A stretch of DNA of 64,000 nt, taken from Plasmodium malariae. Its lineage: Eukaryota > Apicomplexa > Aconoidasida > Haemosporida > Plasmodiidae. Of this stretch, positions 41,917 through 55,405 are shown in pieces. Numbering within the stretch: position 1 is the first letter of the stretch; every line of letters begins with the position of its first letter. The stretch spans positions 806,001 through 870,000 of the forward strand of contig NC_041788.1 of NCBI RefSeq assembly GCF_900090045.1. The letters are read 5' to 3'. The position numbers and the translations under genes were made by a program. The notes beneath the pieces were generated by a model. That model searched no databases, had not been told where the DNA came from, and saw only the letters and a list, made by a program, of their open reading frames with translations.

Positions 41917-43629
41917 CAGAATAACATGGAGATAGGAAAATCAGTCCCAATAATAATGATATTTCTCAGTCTATTTTGAATAAGCTCATCGATTTATCAA
42001 GAGAACATAAAAAGAAGTTACTAAAATTAGTAGCTAGGTAAAATCTAAAAAAAGAAGAGGAAAACTCCTAGTCGAAACTTCTATTCAATAAACGTCGATA
42101 TAGTCAGTTTTCAATATTGAAAAGGAAGATTCAGCAGTTTAGGTTTTCGGATAATAAACAGACTTAAACTCTGAGAAATATAAATAACAAATAGATGTAA
42201 TGCTAACAAAAAAAAAAAAAAAAATTTTGTTTTTTTTATAATAAAAGAAATTGCGATGTTCAATGCTCCATGAGTGAATTTCACTGTTACCGCAGTAGAA
42301 ATATGCTTGTATGCACGTACGAATATATGTTTGTATGGGCATAAACTTAACTAATGCAAATGAATAGAATACCCACAAATGTAGTCGTATTTTGTATCTA
42401 CGCCGAACGAATAAGATTAAGACGGAGGAGACGTGACGCAAGTGCAGTAAATACCACACTGATCATAGTATATACATTTTTTCTGCATTCTCCAAAATGT
42501 GGAAGTATTAGAAAAAATAATAGGACACTTCATAAAACAAGCGATAAGTATATGCATGTTTGTATTTTTACATGAATACATAAATGGTTTATATTACTTT
42601 AGTGATTTCATTTCTATATTTAAGATTTTCATATGGAAATGAAATGAGTAACACATATGATGGTATGCATTAATTTTCAATGCTTACTTGGTTACACCCA
42701 TTATATTTCATTATAAAACTTTAGATATATATGCGGTAAATGAAAGCATGAGCAATTTTTTTTTTTTCCTTTTTTCATATACTTTATATGTTATTTTTTC
42801 TTATATTTTTATGTCTTTGTACCGTTAATTCATCTCCTTCTCCGATATAAAGCCCATTTTGTAGTTGTAATTACTTGTAGTTACTTGTAATTACTTGTAG
42901 TTACTTGTAGTTACTTGTAGTTACTTGTAGTTATTTGTAGTTACCTGTAGTTATTTGTAGTTACCTGTAGTTATTTGTAGTTACCTGTAGTTATTTGTAG
43001 TTGGTTTCTCACTCAATATTCATTGTAATTATTTACATATACATGTATGTGTAACGGGTGCGTAAATTTTATTGCAATATGCTCCATTTGTGAATTGAAG
43101 GGGTAAGTAATAAATTATAATCCAAAAAAAAAATTAAAGGGGGGAATATATATCGAATATTATTTATATCTTTAAAATTTGCGTAATGGCAGATAATTAA
43201 ATATCAAAAAAAAAAAAAAAAAAAGAGAAAATTTTATGAATTATTTTATTTTATTTTTTTTATTTCTTCACAATTACATCACCACCATCACCCACACCTT
43301 CTTCTTTCCCTTTTCGTCCCTCCATTTATAATTTTTAAAACACTTTTCTACTTTTTCTTAAAGAAGTGGCGTCAATTTTTTAAAAATCATTTTATAATAT
43401 TTTTCTCCACGTGCCTTTTTTGAATTTAAAAATATATACTCGGTCTTTCTTTAGATGAAAGTTAAACAGCATACACAAACAAAAAAAAAAAAAGAATAAA
43501 TATATCAAATGAAAAAAAAAAAAAAAAAAAGGATAGAGAAAAAAAGGTACATGTATATATATATACGTGTGCATATTTAGTTATGCACATTTCCGTAAAT
43601 TTATTAAACCCTCCCACATGATGGGAAAA
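41917..43629. other. Convergent region between 1102-aa gene and EMC7
   Basis: Contains an apparent displaced coding tail (about 41949-42041, see findings). A 74-codon plus-strand frame at 42354-42575 has an Arg-rich centre and unclear status. There is also a 10-bp repeat at 42861-43001. The remainder is AT-rich with poly(A) runs. Confidence 0.45.
42861..43001. repeat. 10-bp tandem repeat TTACTTGTAG
   Basis: About 14 copies of TTACTTGTAG with TTATTTGTAG and TTACCTGTAG variants. The last third alternates the two variants, making a 20-bp higher-order unit. Non-coding. Confidence 0.9.
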
Positions 43630-44250
43630 TCATTTCGTAGAGTCCAAAAAGTTCGATTTATAAGTAACTTGGTTGGTTTCCTCATTCTCCGCTTCGGACA
43701 TTTTTTGCATTTGTGGTAATACACTTAATAAAATTAAGAAAAAAAAAAAAATTAAAAAGATAGGACTTTTAAATAAATTATACATATAAAAATTTTTCTT
43801 CGGAACAAGGAAATCATATACTCTCCTCACCTCAAAAACAATATTTGTCACCATTAAATTACTTTTTTCAAAAGGTGATAATAGTTCATATGCTTGTACT
43901 GTATATATTTTATCATTATTTTTTGTTATGTTTTTTTTAACTTCTACTTGAAATCTCGTAAATTCAATGTAAGGATGATTAACAAACATGTTATACATTC
44001 CTTCCTTCACATTTGCAAAAAGAAATTGACCATTGCTTTTTGGTTTCATGTATGTTTCTGAATCTAAATAAACGGTACATTCAGACAAAATATTCAAATT
44101 CGCTTTAACCGTGCCTTCAACATAATTATTATGTAATTCAATAAAATCTTCTTCACATCTTGAAGTTCTTATAAGGTGAAAATAAATAAATATTGTGAGA
44201 AAAAGGCTAGTAAACAATTTCATGTTCCTCTTTATTATTATTTTATACAT
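43630..44250 (-). CDS. EMC7: ER membrane protein complex subunit 7 (EMC7)
   Basis: EMC7 is the lumenal beta-sandwich subunit of the ER membrane insertase complex. A signal peptide (MKLFTSLFLTIFIYFHLIRT) is followed by a strand-rich lumenal domain typical of the family. It includes NYVEGTVKANLNILSECTVY, then NGQFLFANVKEGMYNMFVNH and FTRFQVEVKK. One transmembrane helix follows (KSPIFLIFFFFLILLSVLPQ), then a short cytosolic tail starting MQKMSEAENEE. The total of 206 aa is close to human EMC7 (242). The reading frame also offers an earlier Met (MYKIIIKRN). I favour the Met at 44223 since it gives a standard signal peptide. Single exon. Confidence 0.88.
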   Translation of the reverse strand: MYKIIIKRNMKLFTSLFLTIFIYFHLIRTSRCEEDFIELHNNYVEGTVKANLNILSECTVYLDSETYMKPKSNGQFLFANVKEGMYNMFVNHPYIEFTRFQVEVKKNITKNNDKIYTVQAYELLSPFEKSNLMVTNIVFEVRRVYDFLVPKKNFYMYNLFKSPIFLIFFFFLILLSVLPQMQKMSEAENEETNQVTYKSNFLDSTK

Positions 44251-44303
44251 TGGTAAAGAACAAATAAATTCAGAAAAGGAAATCTACGTGCGGGGGGAAG
44301 TGG

Positions 44304-44336
<33 letters not shown>

Positions 44337-44853
44337 TGTTACACAGATAGCTTAGAACTATTGTAAAAATGTATAAAATATAAGAGCAATTTTTTTAATG
44401 ATACATATGTATCTACATATATGTATACATATACATAAACATCTGTACTTGTATAAGTACTTATACATATATAATAAATATTCCAATTAAATTTAATTTC
44501 TTCAATTACTTTTCCGAAAAATTTTGCAAACATAATATAAATACTTCACTATTTTAATCACTCCATAATATTAAAAATTTTAGCTTATATTGAAAATATA
44601 TTTGAACTGTGCTAACACTTTTCTTAAGGTGCTAATTGTTGAATCGTTAATTATGTTATATGTCAATTCTATAATATTTTGAAATGTTCATTTTCAGATG
44701 CACTTTTATGTTTATTTACTACCCTTATTGTACTTTTTTTTTTATTTTTAAATGAAAATAGTACTTGCTGATTTTTTTTCTTATCTACCACTGTACTTAA
44801 TATGCTAAAATTAAAACGATTCCGTAGGAAAAACGTTTACATATTATTTTCTT

Positions 44854-44908
<55 letters not shown>

Positions 44909-45520
44909 TCATATACATGTAATATATGAATTATATATGAATATTTAAATGGTATATATGTTATATAGATTAATATCGAACATACAAAATTCTGTACACC
45001 TACCTTTATTTTTCGCAATTAATTAACAGCCACGCAAAAAAAAAGAAAAAAAAAAAAAAATTATATAAAATCCTTATATTAGTTGAATTTTAAGGGATTC
45101 TGTAAATTTAACACCACTGTATTCTTAAGACTTAAATGTAGTGCGCATAAGCGAATAACATATATTATATATATGTATATATTTAATATATATCTTCATT
45201 TACTTAAGATTTTTACATTTCTCCAAACTCGACTTAACAAAAAAGAATTTTTTTTTAAACTCATAACTTATTATACATATATGAATAAATGCGTATGAAA
45301 AAAAAAAAATGTACAATTCCTTTCCAAATTTAAAAAAAAAAAATATATATCATACTGTTTTAAAACAGCTTGTATGTGGAAAAAAGTTCTCAGTTTTTTA
45401 AAAAATAGAGGAGCTATATTTTTATAAAATTTTAATTTTAATAATAAAGTCAAAAAAAAAAAGAAATTAAACATAAAATTTCAGTGAAGTATGAATAAAG
45501 GAAATACTAAAAATTTAAGG

Positions 45521-45555
<35 letters not shown>

Positions 45556-45605
45556 ATAATAGAATAAAAAATATGATAAAGTAAAAAGGTAGAACTATTT
45601 GTTTT
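44251..45605. other. Region between EMC7 (-) and Rab5b (-)
   Basis: It holds a poly(A) run at 44310-44336, a long (TA)n tract at 44861-44907 and poly(A) runs near 45040-45060. Short open frames at 44339-44533 and 45083-45298 lack support. It should include the EMC7 promoter and the Rab5b 3' UTR. Confidence 0.5.
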
Positions 45606-46955
<1,350 letters not shown>

Positions 46956-47733
46956 AATTTATATATACATATATATATTGCCCTTTTTGGCTTTAACCTT
47001 TTTTCAGTTTTATCTATTTTTGTGTTTATTATTACTGGGACATTAATGATATAATATTATCTTAAAACGTTATCATTCATGTATGTATATATATATATAT
47101 ATATATATTTATATACACACTCGTTTTTTTTTAATTCTATTCATAATATAATTATTTGCTGCAAATACAAAAAAATTGTTCTATATAATACATATATAAC
47201 ATATGCACTTATAGTTCAATATCTATCGTTATACCATAAATTATTAAAAAAATATTTCATGTATTATATAATTTTTTCTTTCAATCAATCATTTTTTCCC
47301 TTATTTTGAATTTATTGTGCTTATTTTATTATCTTTATATTACTGTTATTATTACTATTTTTATTTTGTTTATTACAGTATATATATATATATATATTGT
47401 CATACTAAAAAATATTCCTGTTTTGTTATACCAAAATAATGGAAAAAGAAAGCATACAAAAAATGTTCGGCAAAAGCCAATATGAACTTTAATTTTACAA
47501 ATTAATGAATTTTTATTGAATATATAATTTTATTTCGGAAATCAAATGCAAGGAACCCTTTTATTGACATAATATTCATTAAGTCGACTACAAGAGAATA
47601 TATATATATCTTAATACCGATTATATACCGAATATACTGCGATATTATGTAAACTGCTGTTCGGTGAGAAAGAAAAAAAAAGAAAAAAAATGGAATTAGT
47701 TTTTTTTTCATCTTGAAATTATTTTATTTTTGT

Positions 47734-48201
47734 TTAATGCACAGAAATTTGTGCAAATAAACAAGAATAGAATATTTTAAAACGTTTAATTTTCTTTGCA
47801 TCTTTTCTTTCGAAATGTATCAACTCTATGATTACTAAAAAAAAGAAAACAGGAAAAAAAGGTATTTAATAATAGAATGATTTGTCTGCTTTTATTGATA
47901 AATCAAAACTGCAACTTGTTCGAGAAAAAAGTTGTTCCAAAAGGGTAAAGGTTGAAAAGCACACAGAATAGAATCGTAATTTACTTTAAATTAATATTGA
48001 TACTTACAAGTTTTATAATTTACTAAAACTGCATAAGAGAATTGTAAAAATAATGCATATTTTAATAATATGATAAACAGGAAGTGTATAAATTTTTTTT
48101 TTTTTTTTTTTACAAGCAATATTTTTTTCATTTATATTTAAATAAGAACAAGTAAAACGATAAATATATTTAAGTGTTGTTCTTCTCTCCAAATTACACA
48201 T
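47734..48201 (-). other. Candidate spliced unit upstream of Rab5b (small gene or spliced 5' UTR)
   Basis: Three segments, 48114-48201, 48008-48028 and 47734-47834, can be joined in consistent phase. The first intron runs from GTAAAA to CTTATGCAG. The second (47835-48007) has a consensus GTAAGTA donor and a TTTTCTTTTTTTTAG acceptor. The joined frame would encode about 69 aa starting MCNLERRTTLKYIYRF. The protein is not recognisable. Because it lies on the Rab5b strand, 780 bases upstream, these signals could equally belong to a spliced Rab5b leader. Confidence 0.25.
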
Positions 48202-48824
48202 TTTCGTTATGTAGATGTTTTATAAAATTTTAGTATAGGCAAATTTGATCCTTAGATAAAATATAAAAATAAATACAAAAAACGGTCTACTAAGAAATTA
48301 TTTTATTGAATATTTATTTATATTTTTCGAAAGTGCATATATCAGCATATTTTTTTATAACACAATGTAAATATGCAACTTAGAAAAAGTCAGAGGAAAT
48401 ATTTCTGTTTTTTCACATAAAATCTAAAAATTGTACTAGTTTATGTAATTACTTTTGCTTTTTTTTTTTTTCTTATATGAAGTCTAATTTTATTTTTCTT
48501 TAGCATTTTTTTTTACATTAAATTATTTCTCATTAAAACAGGGAAATTTACAATATTGTTTGTTAAAAACGTTTTCATTAATAATAGCACTATAGAACGT
48601 GCGTTGTGTATATCATAATTAGGAGAAAGTAAAAGAAAAATATTTGTTGAAACAATCAATAAGGAAATAAAAAACAAAAAAAGAGGAAAAAATGATAAAA
48701 GTTAGGAAACTTAAAAAAAAAAAAAAAAGTAATTAAACAAAATAAAATTGGTCTATATTCTTTGTAATTGCATACATTTTAATTTTTACAAAAGAAAAAA
48801 AAAAAAAAAATACGAAAAGATAGG

Positions 48825-48912
48825 ATGGAATATGATGAAATATGATGAAATATGATGAAATATGATGAAATATGATGAAATATGATGAAATAAGATAAAA
48901 TAAGATAAAATA
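48825..48912. repeat. 10-bp tandem repeat ATATGATGAA
   Basis: About eight copies of TATGATGAAA, decaying into TAAGATAAAA at the right edge. They lie just downstream of the RRM gene's stop codon, in its 3' flank. Confidence 0.85.
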
Positions 48913-49043
48913 AAGGAGAAAAACTTTTTGGACATAAAAACTTCAATCCTAATGAATGATCTATAAAATAATATTTCACAATATCACAGTTCTGAATAAA
49001 AACTCAACTATATTTAATATAACTTTTTTTTACAGTGTAAAAT

Positions 49044-49553
49044 TTAATAATCATCATCTTCATCCTCGTCTTCATCTTCGTCTTCGTTTTGTACGTTTTC
49101 TTCTTCATGCTCAGCATAAAAGCTATTTGAGTCTTGCTCATTGTCTTCATTTGGTGGTGCGTTTGAATTGTCTTCATTATTTTCATTGTTTTCATCATTT
49201 TCATTATTCTCATTATTTTTTTTATTTTCTTCTTCTAGTTCTTTAGCTTTTTCCGATTCTTCAACTACTCTTTCTGCTGCTTCTTTACTTTCAAATCCAA
49301 CCCAAGCCCATCCATCGTTATTAAATCCGGGTTCATAAAAATAAACTTGTACAGCGCCATATTCCTCTAAAGCGTTTTTAAATTGATCTATCGTAACACA
49401 TGTTTTTATGTTTTTTATAAATATTCTGGTATCAGCTGCAGTTAAAGTGATATCATGTTGAGCTTTTGTGAGAAAGGTTTTAATTGAAGATGGTACTTCG
49501 GCACCCTGAACTCCGCAAAGTTGTGTAAAAGCCATTTTTGCTGTAGTTGTCAA
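49044..49553 (-). CDS. Small RRM RNA-binding protein with acidic tail
   Basis: Single exon, 169 aa (or 163 from the second Met, MAFTQLCGVQGAEV, which I prefer). One RNA-recognition motif spans about residues 40-105. It has RNP2-like TRIFIKNIKT, a helix TIDQFKNALEEYGAVQVYFY, and RNP1-like GWAWVGFESKEAAERVVEE. The aromatic positions of RNP1 are partly kept (W-A-W-V-G-F). The C-terminal 60 residues are Glu/Asp/Asn repeats ending DEDEDEDEDDDY, so the protein is strongly acidic. It could be a translation- or splicing-linked factor, but no specific family is recognised. It lies upstream of Rab5b on the same strand, about 2 kb away. Confidence 0.88.
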   Translation of the reverse strand: MTTTAKMAFTQLCGVQGAEVPSSIKTFLTKAQHDITLTAADTRIFIKNIKTCVTIDQFKNALEEYGAVQVYFYEPGFNNDGWAWVGFESKEAAERVVEESEKAKELEEENKKNNENNENDENNENNEDNSNAPPNEDNEQDSNSFYAEHEEENVQNEDEDEDEDEDDDY

Positions 49554-51425
49554 AAGTTAAGGTTATAGTATGCACACACATACACACAAAAAAAAAAAAA
49601 AAAGGCGTGAAATTCAGGATTTCAATTTATATATATATGTATATATATATATACGTAAATATATATATATATGTGTGTAATTTATTCAAGCAAAATAATT
49701 AATTTTCAACTATTTAAAGTCATTCTAATAGTTTATATTTTTTCCCAATATAAAAGACATTAATATTGTGTGTTGTATAAATTACAATTCAAACAGAAGG
49801 AAATTTTTATTTTCTTTAAATATAAATCAGATTATGTTAAAACATAAAAATTGTACAGAAAAAAAAAAAAGTTAAATAAGATAATTAAACAAATAAAGAA
49901 ACGTATATATGGCCAGGTAAAATTAAATTAAAAGGCACAGAATAATAAATGCTAATTAGCTAACTTTCCCTAATATAGTGGCACGTTAACCAAAGGTGGT
50001 GATGCTTTTTTTTTTTTTTTATGAACATGTAATAAATATTTTTTCATTGATATAGCTATTTTTATCAATTTTGTTAAATTAATTTTTTTATTTTAATAAA
50101 TATGTGTACACATGTAAACAACATGTTTAAATTGAATTAAGTTTTTTTTTTTTTTTTTTTTTACACGCTTTTTGTGTTTTAAAAGCGTACAAATCTGAAA
50201 ATTTTGCTTGTAACTTTATATTCAAAGGATGTGATATTATAAATAAATGAAAAAATAAGATAATATAAAAAGAAACCACATAGTTGAAAGTATATAATAA
50301 AGATGTCCATTCTATTTCATGACGTGTTCATTATTATATTAAGGAAAACAACAAAAAAAAATTACAACATGGTAATATTACATTTAGATATATTTTACAA
50401 CACACAGCTAGCCAAAAGTTCTAAAAAAAAAATAAAATAAATAAAAATAAAAATAGCTATAAGCAATATACCATTATATTTTCTGTGCACGTATTTTATT
50501 TTTTTTCCCAATAGAAAATTAAAATTATTTTTGTTTTAAAATTTAATAACATTATTTTAATTTTTCTTCTCCATATAAAACTTTTTTGATAACCCAAAAC
50601 AAACATAAAAATAAAGATAAAACTTTTTAAAAAAATAAAATAAAATAATAAATTATAGCCATTTAAAAACATTTGCAACAATAGTGTATTTACTTTAAAA
50701 ATAAATTTTTTAACCTCATGTGGAGCTAACATAAAATTGAAGCCTTATCTATTTGTATACACGAGGTGAAATTATTTCAGATAACATTGTGCAATGGATT
50801 ATTTTTTTTTTCATTTCTTCTTTATCCCTTTTGCATTAATGCATGGGGGAACCCATAAAGGGGCATTAATATTCCTTTATATGTTTATCACGTGCATATG
50901 TATAAATATGTACATATAATTGTACGGATATATACATATAGATGGTACAGATATATACATATAAAGGTACGGATGTATACACATTAAGGTGCAAATATAT
51001 ATATATATAAATGTACTATATTTTTGGAGGGATCAAATGAAATGGCAAAGAACTGCTAAATTTTCGTAACAAAATTTTTTTTTTTAATTGTTTAACTTCA
51101 ATATATGCTCTAGCACATTAATATCATTTTAATTATGTATTAAAAATAGATATACATATTTTTCCAATTATACGTATACAAAAAGTATCAATATATATAA
51201 AAGCAAAGCTTATTTATCTTTATAAAATTGATCGCAGCTCTATAGTAATATAATACATTAAAGAAACTTACACATTTGACTTTTCCCCATAACCAAATAT
51301 TAATATATTTCATTTTACACAATTTTGTAACATTGCAAAAATGCAACGCCTTTCGCATTGCGTCTAATGTAAAATTATTGTATTTTTTCCCCGCACAAGT
51401 TTTATTCCATAAAAAAAGGAGTTCT
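49554..51425. other. Region between the RRM gene (-) and TTC27 (-)
   Basis: AT-rich. It has (TA)n tracts near 49630-49672, poly(T) runs, and an imperfect GGTACGGATATATACATATA repeat at 50921-51000. A 78-codon frame at 50496-50732 (MLAPHEVKKFIFKVN...) is Phe/Ile/Lys-rich and not supported as a gene. The promoter of the RRM gene should be here. Confidence 0.5.
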
Positions 51426-54400
51426 TCATTTTATAGTTACCATAATTTCTGATAATTCATTTATCTCATGTTGCTTCATGTCTTTACATTGCCTCAAAAT
51501 TGATTCAATAATGTACTTCAGTTGATATACAAACGTTCTAAAAAAGGGAAAATTAAAAAATATATTTGCAGTTATGGTTAATCTACATCCGATTGACATA
51601 CTTTTAAAATGTACATATATATACGTATACATTTAATGTTACCCTTTTTTATCTTCGAGGTAATTATTTTTTATCATATGATGTAAAAATTTGATAGCAG
51701 TTACTTGCTTAGAAATTAATGTGTCGATCAACCTTTTCGTGTTACATTTTTGTATTATACTCTGTATTAAAAAAAAAGGGGAAGGAAAAGAAAAAAACAA
51801 AGAGGGTCATTCATTTTATAATAAATAGCAAAAGTTAAAAAAAGAAAAAACATTCTTCACGAAATAAATTATTATTTGTAAGTTACCTCAATAGATCGTA
51901 TTTCCTTAACTTTTGCTTCAAATGAATCAACATATTTTCCCTTTATAAAAAGGAAAAAGGAATATGCATTCCAAAAGGAGTCATATTCAGAAATATAAGA
52001 AGATATATTATCCATAGTAGTAATAATTTTATCTAAATAACATAAACCATTTTTACTTGGAATTATTGTGGGTTTATCCTTCACAATATGATCTGAAATG
52101 TAATCAAATATCCAAGGCTGTATTTGCTTTACTTGATGTAATTTACATAACATACTTAAAGATAAACAAAAACTATCTATATCATTTTGCAAAATGGACA
52201 ATTTTAGATACGTATCCCAATATTTCCATTCATTATTATTATCCTTTACAGCTTCGTTTATACAAATCTTTGCAGCTTTATATGTACCTCGTTTCATATA
52301 TAAATATGCTAAATTTCCATATGACTTAGATGAATTTTCATTCGTCATACTAATCATTCGCGTAAAGGCTTTTATAGCCTCATCAAAATTTTCTATTTTC
52401 ATATAAGAGTAACCTAAAATAAACCAAATATCTGGACACAAAGGGGAAATCTCTAAAGCTTTTTTTAAATATTCACAACATTCTTTGTACATTTCCTTAT
52501 TGTAATAATATTTTCCAATAAATATAGCTGCCTTTGCATATTTAAACTTTGACAAATTCCATGCCTCTACATAATAGTTTAGAGAATTATTTCTATCTAT
52601 TAAACCGTATAAACATAATAAACAAGGTGTCTTTTTTTTTTTAAGTAAATCATCTAATAATTCTTTTGCTTCTTCTTTTCGGTCGGCTTCAATTAAGCAT
52701 GTAATAGCCTCTTCCCATAATTTTAAATCTTTAAAAAGATTGAAAGCTGATACAACAGAGCCAGTTTTAATCATAACATTCCCTATTTCTTTTTTCAACT
52801 CCCAAATGGTTGGGTAATATACATCATACATAAATCTCAACCTTTCTGCACCTTCAGGTTTCATATCATAACATTCTTTCAACAATTCATTTAATTGAGC
52901 TGCTGCTCGATCTACTGTTTTAAGTCTAAACGTTTCGTATTTACATTTAAACCATAAAAAACAAGAATAAAGTAGCCAATTTTGATTTTTTTTTTGTAAT
53001 AAATTATTCCTTTTATTTGTGCTTCTGCGTTCGTCAAAGTTCATTTCAGAACTAACATCATAGCACTTTAAACATCTTGATATTACTGCACTTAATTTTT
53101 CAAATTTAATTTCGTCATAATGAGGATTAAATTTAATCAAGGAGAAGCAAAAATTAATTAACGTTATTTGTTCTTGGAAAAACAAAACTTTAAAACAATT
53201 ATTCTGCGAATCGACAAAATTTGGTTCTTCTAATATATCTGTATCTGGGTCTAAATCTTTTAATTTCCATGTTACTTTAGCATTGGGGTCTTCCAAGCAC
53301 TGTTCCGTTTTGTCGTTTTTTTTGGGGGGGATTTCCATTCTAATATTGTTCACATCCTCTTTTTTTTCAGCCTTTAATATACATTCATCTTTAATAGTAT
53401 TCTTTGCATCATATACCTGTTCATTCCTGAAACTACTGCATATTATCTGACCCTTAAACTTGGCGTCGTCATTTTTACGCGACAATTCACCAGTGCACGT
53501 ATCATCCGCATTGCTATTTTTGCTATCCTCCCCTTTTTTGTTCTTACCATCAATATTTTGTTCTCTACAATTATTAGTGATATTATTTAACTCATCGTTA
53601 AACTTGTTAGTACAGTTCGTTCCCTCCTTTTTGGCACCATTATTTTTTGAAGTTCTTTTTTCTTCCTCTTCTACATCTGTACAGTTTTCCTCACTCAATA
53701 TTGGTTCTTCATTCATATTCTGTGTTTCTATTTCTTCTCTCTTTGCCTTCATCTCCTGTACTGCTATTAAATCTTCTTCTACTTCTACGTATACTTCTTT
53801 TTCTTGATTTTCCTTTTCACGTTTATTTAACTTTTGTTCATCTATAGATTTATTATTATCTATTATTCTGTAATCACTCCTTAAAATATCGTATTCACTA
53901 AGGGGTTCTATTTCTTTTAAAACTGTTGACGTGTTATCTTCTTCCTCTCCTGATTTCGCCTTTAGTACTAATATAGTGGCAGGAGTTTTCTGGTACTTCC
54001 TTTTTATTCCCAGTCGACCAGTGAAAAAGTAATGAAATTTGCTCATATCTGATAGTACGTTCAGCAATTTTTGATACCCCCTGGTGTAATTATAATAAGT
54101 AAGATAAACAGAAAAATTTGATAAAACATAAATTTTAAATTTTTCAGACAAGTGGCTTTCATGAAATGTATCACAATATTTTGCATTCTTTACATCATTT
54201 ACATATTTTATATCTTGGTTTAAACAATCAACTATATCAGCTACTTTACATAAAATGGTTTCTTGCTCAATTATTTCAAAGTCGGTAGGTAATAAATTTA
54301 TTTTTTTAAATATGTGTATCGGTTTATCAATTATATGAATTTTCAACGAATAAAAATAGTCGTTATATGATGAAGTAAATAATCTTTGCCATATAAAACA

Positions 54401-55405
54401 AATTCTTGCTTTCCATAAATATTTACTTTTTATAAAGTAATCGCAATTTAAATTATCATAACATTTTTCTTCTTTCATATCATTGGTAACAGCCTCATCT
54501 CCCATATATTTTGTCGTTGATTTTATATTCACGTCAGCTCTACTACCATACACCTGATCCTCTTTAATATTATTGGTATTATTAGCATTGTTTATGTTTT
54601 TCTCCGAAAAGTTATATTCATCGAGACTTAAAAACGGAAGGTCCTCCTTACAAAAATTGTTTACTAGTCCTAATAAAATTATGGATAAACAAAAAGAGTT
54701 TATTAATTCACAATGTTCATATATATATACCCCCTCTAATGATAAAAAATCCAAAGACGAATTAAAAAAATTTTCCTTTTTAATTTGTAAAGCCTCTATA
54801 AATTTCTTAAAATAATTGTCTTCATTGTATCTTTGTGTATTTTTCAATGTTACTATATGAATGTCATATTTTAACGGTGGCCCAGTCCAATTATATTGAG
54901 TAAAAATATTTAAAAAAATAAAACTACATAATAAAATTTTTACTTCAAACAGAAAGGTAAAACACAAGTACATAAAAATGGTAAGCTCCTTACTCTCTGT
55001 TTTTCTTTCTATGTGTTTTTTATATTTTATTTTTTCTCTTTCACTCCTTACATATTCAAACAACTCTTTTTTTACTTGATTAATGCTAACAATATGCTGA
55101 TTTTCAAAAACATCCAAAACAAATTTAAATATATTATAAACCCAAGGATTTGTGATACACCTTTTATGCTTTCCACATTTTGCCAATTTCAAAAGAATGA
55201 AAAGGTTCTTAATTTCATCTAGCAATTCTTTTAATAACTCTTTTTGGTTCAATTTTTTTGAAATTTCTTCTCCCACTAGATCTTTATACAAAGCTTCTAA
55301 GCTTGTTACAATTTGTTTTTCTGTTTTCTCATAAATGTCTTCATTTTCGTAGTTCAAGTAAATCAATTCTTCGATAAACCACAACACTTTTCTTAGATTT
55401 TCCAT
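51426..55405 (-). CDS. TTC27: Tetratricopeptide repeat protein 27 (TTC27/Emw1), 3 exons
   Basis: Exons are 51887-55405, 51643-51761 and 51426-51537, with GT-AG introns and matching phases, giving about 1249 aa. The C-terminal third (about 890-1090) is a TPR array. It follows the TTC27 order: LWEEAITCLIEADRKEEAKE, then TPCLLCLYGLI, CCEYLKKALEISPLCPDIWF, GYSYMKIENFDEAIKAFTRM and NEWKYWDTYLKLSI. The conserved TTC27 element WKLKDLDPDTDILEEPNFVD precedes it. An acidic low-complexity insert fills about 480-690. The last two exons extend the frame past the point where the first exon would stop, with helix-rich sequence (RLIDTLISKQVTAIKFLHHM). TTC27 is linked in other eukaryotes to cell-wall integrity, translation or ribosome-related functions; its Plasmodium role is not known to me. 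Divergent from uS15m. Confidence 0.87.

Larger units (their letters stand above)
46956..49043. other. Region between Rab5b (-) and the RRM gene (-)
   Basis: It contains a possible spliced unit on the minus strand at 47734-48201 (listed separately), (TA)n tracts near 47084-47107 and 47380-47397, and a 10-bp repeat at 48825-48912. It should include the Rab5b promoter and the 3' UTR of the RRM gene. Confidence 0.5.

Noticed and set aside
48013..48201. A 62-aa single-exon protein (MCNLERRTTLKY...)
   Set aside because: The second half crosses a poly(A) run and reads through strong splice signals; only the spliced version is kept, as a low-confidence candidate.
50496..50732. 78-codon frame MLAPHEVKKFIFKVN...
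   Set aside because: Composition is Phe/Ile/Lys/Leu as expected from AT-rich DNA; no supported neighbouring exon.
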